From the NCBI GenBank assembly GCA_002450905.1, contig DKAT01000083.1, positions 20,536 through 84,535 of the forward strand: a DNA stretch of 64,000 nucleotides. The letters run 5' to 3'. This document shows, in pieces, positions 9,537-19,102 of this stretch. A model generated the notes under the pieces. That model did not search any database, had not been told where the DNA came from, and was given only the letters and a program-made list of their open reading frames with translations. The stretch is from Spirochaetia bacterium UBA6919. GTDB taxonomy: Bacteria; Spirochaetota; UBA6919. The position numbers were made by a program, and so were the translations under genes. Every line of letters begins with the position of its first letter. Position 1 is the first letter of the stretch.

Positions 9537-11193
9537 TCTTGTCAATCTTTTTAATAGTAATAAAAAATATCTTATTTTCATCGTAATTGTTGTTGTAGCA
9601 GTAGTGCAGAGAGGGAGTGTGTTATTTGTTGAGTTCTATGATGTTGATGAAATTACAGATATATTAATGACCTCTGAAATTGTAGATGGCGGTAAACCTT
9701 ATATTGATGCGGTTCCTGGAAGACCAATTTATTTTTTATTGTTCTACACGGTATTTAAATTGTTTGGAAATGGGAATATCTTGGCATTACATACAGTATC
9801 AATAATCTGGGTGCTCTTAACTTCATTTAGTTTATATTTGATCAATAAAAGACTTTTTTCAAACCAAGCTGGGTATTACTCAGCCTTATTTTATGGGGTA
9901 TTTATATCCGTCTTATTTGAACATTATCTGGCTGTTCATGGTGAGTTGGTATATAATCTACCGGTTAGTATCGCCTTCCTATTCTTTGTTCTTGCTGAAA
10001 CTGATTATAAACCTTTAATATTTTATATTTTATCCGGTATTTTTGCAGGGATATCTTTTTTAACCAAGGGACAGACTATATTATTGATGTTTTATTTTGG
10101 GTTTTATTTATTGATAGTAAAATCACTATTAAATAGAAATCTCTTTAAAAATATAGTAAATGGTCTTTTAGTTCTTTCAGGATTTCTGATAACAGCTATA
10201 CTTGTATCCTTGATATTTTATTATTATAAGATATTTGATTATTTCATAAGTTTTTATATTGGAGGAAATATAGGATATGCCGTTTCAGGATTTCAAAATA
10301 TTGAGATATTGTCCCTTCTAAAAAAAGTCTTTTTTAAAGTCACTCAAAATGCCGTGTGCCAGCTTCCATTGTGGGTATTTGCTATTTATTATTTATACAA
10401 AAGTAGATTTCTAAAATCAAGAGTCACTAAAGATTATATGCTTCTCTTCTTCCTTATATTCAGTTTCATTGGCATTTTTATGGGAGGATCCCGTTTATAT
10501 AATCACTATTTCATGCAATATATTCCTGCACTCTGTTTATTGGCTGGATATGGTATAACTCTCATCACTGACAATATTCAGATGGATAGAAAAAAAGGAT
10601 TTCTTATTCATTTAAGTATTCTATTACCTGTGATTTTCTTCTCAGCCTGGAATTATACTAATGCTTATTTCTCCCATACCAATCCTCAAAAGGCTTTTCC
10701 GCAAAATCATGCTATAATCCCAAGATCCCCATATAAAGAAGTGGCTCAATGGATCAAGGAAAATAGTCAACCAGAAGATAGAATTGTCCAATGGGGAGAC
10801 ATCATTGAAATCTATTACTTTGCTCAAAGAAAGCCTGGATTACGATTTTTATGGTGTTCTTTCTATACAAATATATACAGTGGACTTGCAAAACCAGACA
10901 AGATTAATAAGATACATTATAATCCAAATCTTTTACGAAAGAAAATGAAACTCCCACAAAACCAGCAGTGGACATTTAAAAGTTGGATTGATTTGCAGTA
11001 CACTATTCTTTTAGATTTTGAAAGAGATAATCCACTATACAAAAGACCTCTCTATATAATTGACACATCAGAAGCCAGAATCCGGGATTTTTATGCTCCA
11101 TTTAAAGAATATCCCGTTTTGTATGGTTATATAATTAAATATTATAAACTTATTAAGACAATTAACAGGATGGATATATATCAGTTGAGATAA
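9529..11193 (+). CDS. GT-C type membrane glycosyltransferase (PMT/ArnT-like)
   Basis: This 554-residue protein has about ten transmembrane helices and an extracytoplasmic C-terminal domain, as in GT-C enzymes that transfer sugars from polyprenyl-phosphate donors. The first outer loop has acidic residues in the expected place (EFYDVDEITDI), followed by GRPIYFLLFYTVFKLFGN, the usual pattern after the catalytic Asp. The start overlaps the flippase-like gene by 8 bases. A shared role in decorating a lipid or envelope glycan is likely, but acceptor and sugar cannot be told. Confidence 0.8.
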   Translation: MNNLVNLFNSNKKYLIFIVIVVVAVVQRGSVLFVEFYDVDEITDILMTSEIVDGGKPYIDAVPGRPIYFLLFYTVFKLFGNGNILALHTVSIIWVLLTSFSLYLINKRLFSNQAGYYSALFYGVFISVLFEHYLAVHGELVYNLPVSIAFLFFVLAETDYKPLIFYILSGIFAGISFLTKGQTILLMFYFGFYLLIVKSLLNRNLFKNIVNGLLVLSGFLITAILVSLIFYYYKIFDYFISFYIGGNIGYAVSGFQNIEILSLLKKVFFKVTQNAVCQLPLWVFAIYYLYKSRFLKSRVTKDYMLLFFLIFSFIGIFMGGSRLYNHYFMQYIPALCLLAGYGITLITDNIQMDRKKGFLIHLSILLPVIFFSAWNYTNAYFSHTNPQKAFPQNHAIIPRSPYKEVAQWIKENSQPEDRIVQWGDIIEIYYFAQRKPGLRFLWCSFYTNIYSGLAKPDKINKIHYNPNLLRKKMKLPQNQQWTFKSWIDLQYTILLDFERDNPLYKRPLYIIDTSEARIRDFYAPFKEYPVLYGYIIKYYKLIKTINRMDIYQLR

Positions 11194-11202
11194 GGGTTTT
11201 TA

Positions 11203-11490
11203 TCATTTTATGTCAATATCAAATTCATAGTCCACAAGACGTCCTGGAAAAGCAGTTTCTAAGAAATTTATACCTTTACTAAGGATTGTATTTCCAAATT
11301 GTTTGTCGTTCGTCACAAATGCTATACCAATAAGCGATTGATGATATGTATCCTGATAATCTACTTCAGCAATGGAGAAATTGAATTGATTCTTTAACTT
11401 CTGTTTAATACTATTAATAATTTTTCGTTTATCTTTAAGCGTATAACAATCTTCTGTTGCTATTAATATTTTTGCTGTTACGATAACCAT
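11203..11490 (-). CDS. DUF503 (YlxP-like) protein
   Basis: This 95-residue protein matches the DUF503 family: an N-terminal beta strand, the conserved TLKDKRKIINSIKQKL block, and FSIAEVDYQD followed by LIGIAFVTND. The C-terminus LVDYEFDID is also typical. Family members often sit near rbfA/infB or tRNA genes and have no established activity. Here it is isolated, convergent with the glycosyltransferase. No clear ribosome-binding site precedes the ATG. Confidence 0.85.
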   Translation of the reverse strand: MVIVTAKILIATEDCYTLKDKRKIINSIKQKLKNQFNFSIAEVDYQDTYHQSLIGIAFVTNDKQFGNTILSKGINFLETAFPGRLVDYEFDIDIK

Positions 11491-11701
11491 AATTCAATAT
11501 TTGGAATTATTTTTTGTGAAATGAAATTATATTGGAATTTGGGGTGGTGATTTTGAACAAATGATATTTCTTGATTCATAATTTTTCCCATGATTTTCTC
11601 ATATTTCTCCCATGAACAGGCTGTTTAGTGTATGGTTATCATTTTTTTATGATTGTTTTAAAATCTGTTTCTGTTTTATCACTGATAATTTTTTTATAAT
11701 A

Positions 11702-12742
11702 TTAAGCAAGATCATTTAGTTTGCCGGTAATAATTTTTCCAATACCAACTAAAAGGGATTCTGAACGGTGTGTAAATCGGATAGTGATTCTTTTATTTTC
11801 CCTATCAAGGGATGTTACTTCAGCTTGGGCTAAAATAATTTTACCAAAAATAGTGATCCCAATCCTGTCGAGATGATCCCCCACAGAGAAATTATACATT
11901 TCTCCCAGAACATCTTTAATTAGACTGAAAGTTAATTCAAGTGGGCTTATAACATATCCAATTCCACCAATAATAAGGGATTGAGATATATAGACATCAA
12001 TCTTAATATTATCTATTTCATTGATTAAAACTTTTAAATGACTTCTCTCGGAGTAGTAAGGATCCGTTTCGTTTATTTTTTCAATGGTTTTTTTAACAAG
12101 ATCCTTTTGTGGCATATTTTTATCGAATGATGATGTAATTACAGTTTTTGCATGGAAATTAGAATATATTTCAGATTGTGGATTTCCATAGATTATAATG
12201 ATATGAAAAGAATTATTTTCATGATTTAATTTATTGATGAGATGTAACCATTTATACCCATCAAAATCAATATCCACAATAAGATGTGTAATTCTATATC
12301 GCTTTAAAACAATTTCAATTTGATCCTCCTCATCCAGTCGATACAAGGAGATACCATTTGCGATAATTCTTGGCATAAAGAAGTCATATTTTTCATTGGA
12401 TAGGTTACATACGAGTAATCCTGGTCTTCGATGAATGTCAGAAAGAAATACCGGAACATGTTTGTGATCATTGGATTTTTTGGGCAGGGAGGTACTTATT
12501 TGTTTGATTTGATTATTTTCTTCAATTGTTTTCTCTACACGGACCTGTTCTTTTTCATAATATAATTTTTCAATCCCTTTTGATTTAAGGAAATCTATAT
12601 CACTTTTAGTAAACATTTCATTAGCTGATTTAATTTTATGCCCCTTCTCATCGTATGTATCGCCAGCAAGACATGTGCCTGGATTCATAAATTTGACTTT
12701 GACTTCGTATTTTCTATAGAGGATTTTCTCGTTTTCGCTCAT
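11702..12742 (-). CDS. three-part regulatory protein: DUF3391-like, receiver-like, PilZ-like
   Basis: This 346-residue soluble protein has three recognisable parts. Residues 10-75 (FMNPGTCLAGDTYDEKGH) resemble the N-terminal domain often found before HD-GYP phosphodiesterases. Residues about 110-235 have an alternating strand/helix pattern like a receiver, with an Asp-rich strand end at LIVDIDFDGYKWL but a poor match to the conserved Lys. Residues about 240-346 resemble a PilZ-like barrel (SQSLIIGGIGYVI), lacking a clear RxxxR motif. The start has an AGGTAGGA site. It follows the chemoreceptor gene by 34 bases on the same strand, so it is probably its partner. A role in c-di-GMP-linked motility control is an inference. 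Confidence 0.6.
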   Translation of the reverse strand: MSENEKILYRKYEVKVKFMNPGTCLAGDTYDEKGHKIKSANEMFTKSDIDFLKSKGIEKLYYEKEQVRVEKTIEENNQIKQISTSLPKKSNDHKHVPVFLSDIHRRPGLLVCNLSNEKYDFFMPRIIANGISLYRLDEEDQIEIVLKRYRITHLIVDIDFDGYKWLHLINKLNHENNSFHIIIIYGNPQSEIYSNFHAKTVITSSFDKNMPQKDLVKKTIEKINETDPYYSERSHLKVLINEIDNIKIDVYISQSLIIGGIGYVISPLELTFSLIKDVLGEMYNFSVGDHLDRIGITIFGKIILAQAEVTSLDRENKRITIRFTHRSESLLVGIGKIITGKLNDLA

Positions 12743-12776
12743 TTGTTCCTACCTGGGAATCATTTAAAATGTATAG

Positions 12777-14693
12777 TTATGTGTCACTTTCTACTTCATT
12801 TACAAGATTCTTATCTACTGATGTTTTGAAGCGATCACTCAGTACTTTGAGATATTCTACAAATTTCTCATTTAAATGAGAGAAATCAGAGAGGGATTCG
12901 ACATTTCGAGCGATTGATTCTGTGTGTTTTATCTGTGATCTTAGAGATTCGGTTATATTAACAGCATATTCCCTGACTTCATTTACTGCGTGGAGGACAG
13001 TTTCTCCTTTTGACCTACTTTCTTCAGCGTGATCTTTAACTTTTAAAGTAACAATATTTAATTTTTCGATGGAATCAAGGATATCATTTGCTTCATCGAT
13101 TAGATCTTTCATTCCTGCAGTGATATCATTCATAAATTTAGCAGTAATTTCTGTGTCACTAAGGATTTTATTTAAAGCATCATAAGATTTATTAGATAGA
13201 TCAGCACTTTTTTGGATTTTATTTACAGTATTTCTTATGAGATTAATAATTTGTTTTGATGCATCACTGCTATTCTCAGCAAGTTTTCTTACTTCATCTG
13301 CTACAACGGCAAATCCTTTTCCATATTCTCCTGCATGGGCGGCTTCTATTGCAGCATTCATAGCCAAGAGGTTTGTTTGCTCTGCAATACTACTGATCAC
13401 ATGAACAATATCTTCAATTTTTGAAGAATCGTCCTGGATTTCACGTATACTTAACAAAGTATTACTTACTGTTTCACCCCCGGATTGTGCAACTTTTAAA
13501 AGTTCTTTTGCTGAGTCGTCCACTCTTTCTGAATTATTAGCTATTTCTTTAAATTGTTTTACCATATATTTCATGGTATAGCTGGTGGAAGTGATAGTCA
13601 CAGTTTCTTTATCAATATCATCGGCAACAGTTTTCATAATATCAACCATCTCGGTAATCATTTCAATGGTTTTTAGGACGTTTGATTTCTGGGCATCCGC
13701 GTTGACATTGATTTCAGAGACTTTTTTCATGATATCATTAATATCTTTTGAACTGGTTCCTGTGAAGTCAACGATTCCTTTACTGGATTCCTGGACGTGG
13801 TTGATACTATCTTTGAGTTCAATTACAAGGTTTCTAATTTTAGCTACAAAGAGATTGAAGGAAATACTTAGCATTCCCATTGTGTCCTTTGAGTGAACAG
13901 GGATTTCAATAGAAAGATCTCCCTCTCCTTCAGTGATATCTTTTAGAATGTTATTAAATTTTCCAATACTTTTACGGACATATGCTAGTAAGACAAGAAT
14001 GCTGACAATTGTAATGATACCTAAAATTATAATTGATAGTAATAAAATAAGATGTAATAACTCAATGGTTTGATAGAACTGATTTCTAACCTCAGTGAAG
14101 TAGGTTTTGATTTCACTAGAAGTTGCCATGATTTCCTGACGAATTGTTGTTGATTGGACTTTAAATTGGTCAACTGATTTTTTGGAATAATTATTTTTTC
14201 GAGCTAGATCAGCTTTATCGATGATACTATTTACTTTGGATGTTTCTAATTGAATTAATGATTTGATTTTATTTATTTTAATTTGAAAATTATATTGTGA
14301 AACTAGGATTTGAAATATTCCAATACTGGAGATATTTGTATCAAATTGATTTATTTTATTATTTATTATATCCAAGATTTTTTTTATTTCTTTAGCTGTT
14401 GGTATAATACCTGAGGGTTCAACGCCTTGTTGTCCTTTTGAGCTTACTGCACCCATATCAAAATATTCAAAATCCAAGTGGGATACCTGGGCTATACGAA
14501 TTTGCAAACCAAGCACCCTGACAATATGCTCTCTTTCAAGATCCAGAATCTTATTGACCTGGATAATTAAATCGTCAGCCTCTTTTAAGCTGTAAAATCC
14601 AATGATGCTTAGAGAGGATAACATAATTACCATTGTGACAATAATTCTAAATTTGGCTCGCAATGAAAGTATTTTTAATAACTTCTGCCACAA
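12777..14693 (-). CDS. methyl-accepting chemotaxis protein
   Basis: This 638-residue chemoreceptor has TM1 at about 12-32 and a helical extracytoplasmic domain of about 170 residues. TM2 lies at about 215-240, then HAMP (DITEGEGDLSIEIPVHSKD). The signalling domain carries the hairpin NLLAMNAAIEAAHAGEYGKG, very like spirochaetal receptors. No receptor C-terminal pentapeptide is seen. The start is TTG at 14693 with a strong GGGGG site 7 bases upstream. It is followed after 34 bases by the receiver/PilZ-like gene. The ligand is unknown. Confidence 0.92.
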   Translation of the reverse strand: MWQKLLKILSLRAKFRIIVTMVIMLSSLSIIGFYSLKEADDLIIQVNKILDLEREHIVRVLGLQIRIAQVSHLDFEYFDMGAVSSKGQQGVEPSGIIPTAKEIKKILDIINNKINQFDTNISSIGIFQILVSQYNFQIKINKIKSLIQLETSKVNSIIDKADLARKNNYSKKSVDQFKVQSTTIRQEIMATSSEIKTYFTEVRNQFYQTIELLHLILLLSIIILGIITIVSILVLLAYVRKSIGKFNNILKDITEGEGDLSIEIPVHSKDTMGMLSISFNLFVAKIRNLVIELKDSINHVQESSKGIVDFTGTSSKDINDIMKKVSEINVNADAQKSNVLKTIEMITEMVDIMKTVADDIDKETVTITSTSYTMKYMVKQFKEIANNSERVDDSAKELLKVAQSGGETVSNTLLSIREIQDDSSKIEDIVHVISSIAEQTNLLAMNAAIEAAHAGEYGKGFAVVADEVRKLAENSSDASKQIINLIRNTVNKIQKSADLSNKSYDALNKILSDTEITAKFMNDITAGMKDLIDEANDILDSIEKLNIVTLKVKDHAEESRSKGETVLHAVNEVREYAVNITESLRSQIKHTESIARNVESLSDFSHLNEKFVEYLKVLSDRFKTSVDKNLVNEVESDT

Positions 14694-15020
14694 ATTATAC
14701 CCCCGTGGTGTGTTTATAACATATTAGAAATATATAAATGACTTAAACATATGTAAATTATTTCACATTGTAATATTTTTGTATTATTTAAGTAAAATAT
14801 AATTATAATTGTCGGTAAATGAAAATCAAAATAGACAAAATAATTCATTGACAAAATTAAGTTTTTTTAATATTTTGCCATGTCAGGTAATAAAATACTT
14901 GCTCAATGTATTTAGACAAAATTTTATTATTTCGACAAGAAAATTGTATTTGAAACTGCTAATTTGTAAATAATTATTGGGATGTTCAAAAATTAAAAAA
15001 TAGCAATAAATAATATCATT
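14694..15020. other. divergent intergenic region between chemoreceptor and argS
   Basis: This very AT-rich 327-base stretch holds the 5' ends of two divergent genes. A promoter-like pair for argS is listed separately. A T-box leader might be expected before an aminoacyl-tRNA synthetase gene in some phyla, but I see no T-box or specifier-like motif and no terminator. Confidence 0.5.
14848..14876 (+). promoter_or_regulatory. sigma70-like promoter for argS
   Basis: TTGACA at 14848-14853 and TATTTT at 14871-14876 are separated by 17 bases. This predicts a leader of about 135 bases before argS. In such AT-rich DNA the -10 alone means little; the perfect -35 and the spacing carry the call. Confidence 0.4.
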
Positions 15021-16763
15021 ATGGTATATAAATCTATGATAGATAATTTTAAAAATCAGATTACAAAACAATTAAAAGAATTAATACCTCTTTCAGAAGA
15101 AGAGATTTCTAATCTGCTGGAAGTTCCACCCAAACAGGACATGGGGGATTATGCCTTTCCCTGTTTTACACTGGCAAAAGTATTAAGGAAAGCTCCACCT
15201 AAAATTGCAGAGGATTTAGTTAATCAGCTTGTTTTGGAGCCTTATTTTAGTGAAATCAAGGTAGTGGGACCTTATATTAACTTTTATTATAATAAAATAT
15301 TATACATCCAAAGTGTTTTAAAATCTATTATAGATTGGGATCAGTCGAAGATATCATCCATTGGTGATGGAAAGACGATTGTGATTGATTTTTCTTCACC
15401 AAATATTGCAAAACCATTTTCCATAGCACATTTGAGATCAACGTCTATTGGGAATTCTTTATCACTGATCTATAAATACATGGGTTATCATGTTGTGAAA
15501 ATAAATCACCTGGGGGACTGGGGAACTTCATTTGGTAAATTGATCGTTGCATACAAATTGTGGGGTAAGCCTGAAGAATTGGAGAGTAATCCAATTAAGA
15601 AGCTTCTGGAGCTTTATATTCGCTTTCACAAAGAATTGGACGATAAGCCTGAATTGGATGATAACGCCAAGATGTGGTTTAAAAAACTGGAGGACAAGGA
15701 TGATGAAGCAACACGATTATGGAGTTGGTTTAAAGATCTTAGTTTAAAAGAATTCAACAGGATGTATGATATATTAGGTGTTGATTTTGATAAATATTGG
15801 GGAGAGAGTTTTTATCAGGACAAAATCGAGGGGGTTTTGGATTTATTAAACCAGAAGAGACTAGTTAATGAAAGTCAGGGTGCCACGATAGTTGATCTTG
15901 GAGAATATGAAATGCCCCCTGTTTTATTAAAAAAACAAGATGGAGCCACACTCTATGCTACAAGAGATTTGGCAGCAGCATTATTTCGCTGGGATCAGTT
16001 TCAATTTGATGAGATGATCTATGTTGTGGGTGGAGAGCAAGAATTACATTTTAAACAGGTATTTAAGGTCCTTGAATTAATGGATTTTCAATGGGTATCT
16101 CGTTGTCATCATGTTCCATTTGGATTAATACAATTTAAAGATGGGAAAATGTCAACTCGCGAAGGGAAAATAATTTTTTTAGAGGATGTTATAGAGAAAG
16201 CAAAATCTCTTGCTCTACAGAAAATTGAAGAAACTCTAATGGAGAAGGGAGAATCAGGGCAATTAAGTAATGAAGAGAAGAATCAGAGGGCACTGATCGT
16301 TGGGATAAGTTCTGTTATATTTTCTGATTTAAAAAATCATCGGCAACGAGATATTCTTTTTGACTGGGATGAAATGCTGAACCCCAAAGGAGAGACAGGG
16401 ATATATTTACAGTATGCCCATGCAAGATTATCAGGGATATTGAGGAATTTTTCAAGGCGTATAGGTGATATTAAGACAGATGATATTCAGATAAGCGAGG
16501 CAGCATCGTTTGATATTGCAAAAGAATTATCGTTATTTCAGGAAAGAATTATTCACGCTGGAAATATTAAAGAGCCCTCAGTGATTGCTAAATATCTTCT
16601 TGATCTTGGGCAGTCTTTCAGTACATATTATAGAGCCAATCAGGTGATTAATGAACAAAATATCCCTTTAAGCTATGAAAGATTATTAACTGTTTTGGCT
16701 GTTAAAAAAATATTATCAGATGGTTTAAAACTTTTGGGTATACAACCTCTTGATGAAATGTAA
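15021..16763 (+). CDS. argS: arginyl-tRNA synthetase
   Basis: This 580-residue class I synthetase charges tRNA-Arg with arginine in the cytoplasm. An N-terminal additional domain covers about 1-110. The signature block SSPNIAKPFSIAHLRST contains the HIGH-equivalent, read here as SIAH. The catalytic core includes NHLGDWGTSFGK and YATRDLAAA, and KMSTREGKI is the KMSK-like loop. The C-terminal anticodon-binding helices (YLQYAHARL) are complete. Length is normal. No clear ribosome-binding site precedes ATG 15021; ATG 15036 (MIDNFKNQI) is an equally plausible start. It is monocistronic. Confidence 0.96.
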   Translation: MVYKSMIDNFKNQITKQLKELIPLSEEEISNLLEVPPKQDMGDYAFPCFTLAKVLRKAPPKIAEDLVNQLVLEPYFSEIKVVGPYINFYYNKILYIQSVLKSIIDWDQSKISSIGDGKTIVIDFSSPNIAKPFSIAHLRSTSIGNSLSLIYKYMGYHVVKINHLGDWGTSFGKLIVAYKLWGKPEELESNPIKKLLELYIRFHKELDDKPELDDNAKMWFKKLEDKDDEATRLWSWFKDLSLKEFNRMYDILGVDFDKYWGESFYQDKIEGVLDLLNQKRLVNESQGATIVDLGEYEMPPVLLKKQDGATLYATRDLAAALFRWDQFQFDEMIYVVGGEQELHFKQVFKVLELMDFQWVSRCHHVPFGLIQFKDGKMSTREGKIIFLEDVIEKAKSLALQKIEETLMEKGESGQLSNEEKNQRALIVGISSVIFSDLKNHRQRDILFDWDEMLNPKGETGIYLQYAHARLSGILRNFSRRIGDIKTDDIQISEAASFDIAKELSLFQERIIHAGNIKEPSVIAKYLLDLGQSFSTYYRANQVINEQNIPLSYERLLTVLAVKKILSDGLKLLGIQPLDEM

Positions 16764-16781
16764 TTCTTTATAAATCACATA

Positions 16782-17900
16782 CTAATTCTTAGCCTGCAGG
16801 TGGATTGAAAAGAGATTCATTGTTCTATCGTAGGAAAATCGTCCCCCTAATAGTAGAATATACTTTTTTACAAGTTCCAGTTGGAAATTAAGGATTTTTG
16901 CTGAAGAATAATTCTCGATTCCGGTTTGAAACATATCAAAAATATGACTGTAATCCTTTGATGTGTCCGTTGGTAAGTTAAAATGGATATGAAATATAAC
17001 TTTTGAATGATCTTTCGGGTATTTGTAATCGATTTTAATTTGAGTTTGCTCCGGAAATTCATCCAGAATGAATTTAAATATACTTTTAAAAATAAATTTA
17101 ATCTTTTCATTGTCAGTTAAGATTTTGTCATTATTAATAACATATTGTTTTATAATTTTAATTTTTTTGCTTTCAAACGATTTTTCAAAGGAGAAAATAA
17201 TATTCTCAAGAAATAATGAAATGATCATAGTCTCATATTGAATATCTTGTTTTCCTTTAACTACTTTTGTATACTCCAAAACATCATTGACAAATAACAG
17301 GAGCTGATTACCGCTTCTGGTTATAAAATCAGCGTATTGATGGATTTCACTTATTGACAGATTTTCCTGGGTGATATTTTTAAGGAGTTCTGAGAAACCA
17401 ATAATGCTATTGAGTGGGGTTCTGAATTCGTGACTCATCGTCGATAATATTTCCATATCGATATATTGATTTTCTTCCAATCGTTTCATCTGATCATTTA
17501 TACTTTTTTCATATTGTATAATAGATTTATGATTGTAGATCATTTTTTTTACGAATGATATCAATTGAGTTTTGTTGATTGGTTTGAAAATTATATCGAC
17601 ATAACAAAAGTTGCAGAGCTCATTTATTTTATAATTTATATTATCATTATCATGTGAGATCAGAAGGAGAGGAATGTTAGGCTCAGAAGCATTAATATTT
17701 AACTGGTTACAGACTTCGCAGGGGTTTAATGATTGGTTCTCAGTTCTATCATCTATAATTAAATCAATTTTATTTTTATTTATTATATCAGGAATCTTAT
17801 CGTAATTTGAAAAAAAAGAAGTCTCGTAATTCTCATTCTGTGATTTGAGGATGTCTTCAAGTTCTTTCAATTGATGATTTAATAAAATATTGTGAGCCAT
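16782..17900 (-). CDS. receiver-HisKA protein with degenerate ATPase domain
   Basis: This is a 372-residue soluble protein. Residues 1-120 form a receiver-like domain with acidic residues at IIDDR (50-51) and Lys106 (IFKP). Residues 150-215 are a clear HisKA dimerisation domain with phosphoacceptor His157 in TMSHEFRTPLNSIIGF. Residues 240-372 follow the HATPase fold pattern, but the N box, the DxG motif and the GxGLGL motif are all absent. It could still accept phosphate from another kinase or act as a dimeric scaffold; autophosphorylation is unlikely. The ATG has AAGGA upstream. It is convergent with argS and has no partner gene beside it. Confidence 0.75.
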   Translation of the reverse strand: MAHNILLNHQLKELEDILKSQNENYETSFFSNYDKIPDIINKNKIDLIIDDRTENQSLNPCEVCNQLNINASEPNIPLLLISHDNDNINYKINELCNFCYVDIIFKPINKTQLISFVKKMIYNHKSIIQYEKSINDQMKRLEENQYIDMEILSTMSHEFRTPLNSIIGFSELLKNITQENLSISEIHQYADFITRSGNQLLLFVNDVLEYTKVVKGKQDIQYETMIISLFLENIIFSFEKSFESKKIKIIKQYVINNDKILTDNEKIKFIFKSIFKFILDEFPEQTQIKIDYKYPKDHSKVIFHIHFNLPTDTSKDYSHIFDMFQTGIENYSSAKILNFQLELVKKYILLLGGRFSYDRTMNLFSIHLQAKN

Positions 17901-18058
17901 TCCTTATTCCATTCATTAAAACACTTATCTGATTACTTTGATTTCAAAAATATTTTATTATTATGGGATCGACAAGTAATACTATCAAAATAAATAGATT
18001 GTATTAATTATTTTATAAAAATATTTCAACTTTCTTTAAAATAAATTAAATTCATAGT

Positions 18059-18829
18059 ATGGTTCAAAACATATTACAAGAAATTATCCAAAATAAACGT
18101 CTGGAAGTTGAATATAAGAAAAAACATTTCCCCCTTAAGGATTTAGAATATAATTTAGATCCAATTCCATTTTTAACAAATCATACCAAGGGAAATCTCT
18201 TTCTAATAGCTGAAGTTAAAAAGGCTTCCCCTTCTAAAGGTATTATCAGAGAGGATTTTAATCCAACTGAAATTGCGAAAATATATGAAGAATCCGGTGC
18301 AGGGGCTATATCCGTATTAACTGATGAAAAATACTTTCAAGGGCATTTAGATTATCTGAAAGCCATCCGAAAAGTAGTTCAGTTACCAGTTTTGAGAAAA
18401 GATTTTATTATCGATCCTTATCAAATCATGGAAGGGCTCATCGCAGGCGCCAGTGCAGTATTACTTATAGTTGCCGTTTTAAGTCCAAGTCAATTAAAGG
18501 AGTACATCCATTATTCTTATGAAAACAAATTAACTCCCCTTGTTGAAATCCATGATGAAGAAGAATTAAAAATAGCTCTAGAATGTGGAGCCAATCTCAT
18601 TGGTATCAATAATCGTAACTTAAAAACATTTGCTACAGACATTCATCTTACAAAGAGACTTGTTCCGATGATTCCAACAGGGAAAATAATAATATCAGAA
18701 AGCGGTATCCATTCTAAAGAAGATATGCAATATATTCAATCTATTGGTGCTGATGGAGTGCTTATTGGAGAAGCTTTTATGAAAGAAAAAGACATAGCGA
18801 TGAAAGTGAGAGAACTTTTACAAAAATAA
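18059..18829 (+). CDS. trpC: indole-3-glycerol phosphate synthase
   Basis: This 256-residue TIM barrel closes the indole ring in tryptophan synthesis. Signature AEVKKASPSKG is intact, followed by YEESGAGAISVLTDEKYF, LRKDFIIDPYQ, GINNRNLKTF and ISESGIHS. Length is normal. No other trp gene is adjacent, so the pathway genes are dispersed or the organism has only part of them. It ends just before the promoter of the YtxH genes. Confidence 0.97.
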   Translation: MVQNILQEIIQNKRLEVEYKKKHFPLKDLEYNLDPIPFLTNHTKGNLFLIAEVKKASPSKGIIREDFNPTEIAKIYEESGAGAISVLTDEKYFQGHLDYLKAIRKVVQLPVLRKDFIIDPYQIMEGLIAGASAVLLIVAVLSPSQLKEYIHYSYENKLTPLVEIHDEEELKIALECGANLIGINNRNLKTFATDIHLTKRLVPMIPTGKIIISESGIHSKEDMQYIQSIGADGVLIGEAFMKEKDIAMKVRELLQK

Positions 18830-18842
18830 ATTAAAGGTTTGC

Positions 18843-18870
18843 TTGACATTTTTAAAATATGTGCTACCAT
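18843..18870 (+). promoter_or_regulatory. sigma70-like promoter for the YtxH genes
   Basis: TTGACA at 18843-18848 and TACCAT at 18865-18870 are 16 bases apart, about 14 bases after the trpC stop and 48 bases before the first YtxH start. Confidence 0.5.
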
Positions 18871-18918
18871 TAAATGTCTTCACTTTATAAAATATTATTT
18901 TTTGAAGAGGAGAACATT

Positions 18919-19092
18919 ATGTCAGAAGATAAAGAAATCTTATTATCTTTCCTTGCTGGAAGCCTACTGGGGGCAGGTATAGCCCTTTTGTTCGCACCTC
19001 AATCAGGGGATAAGACACGGAAAAACATTAAAAAATTATCTCAAAACATGAAAGATCGTGTAAATCTAACCCATTTTGTTAATGATATATAA
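18919..19092 (+). CDS. short YtxH-family membrane protein
   Basis: This 57-residue protein has one N-terminal membrane helix with the YtxH signature GSLLGAGIALLFAPQSG, then a short basic tail. The start ATG at 18919 is preferred over an upstream in-frame ATG at 18874 because GAGGAG lies just before it. It looks like a shortened copy of the following gene: the helix is conserved but the amphipathic tail is cut to about 20 residues. YtxH proteins are linked to general stress in Bacillus; their molecular role is unknown. Confidence 0.75.
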   Translation: MSEDKEILLSFLAGSLLGAGIALLFAPQSGDKTRKNIKKLSQNMKDRVNLTHFVNDI

Positions 19093-19102
19093 GGAGTTTG
19101 TC

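Noticed and set aside
15391..15460. ArgS HIGH motif reads SIAH instead of HVGH
   Set aside because: Several bacterial ArgS enzymes have a similar first residue, and all other blocks are intact, so I do not treat this as loss of function.
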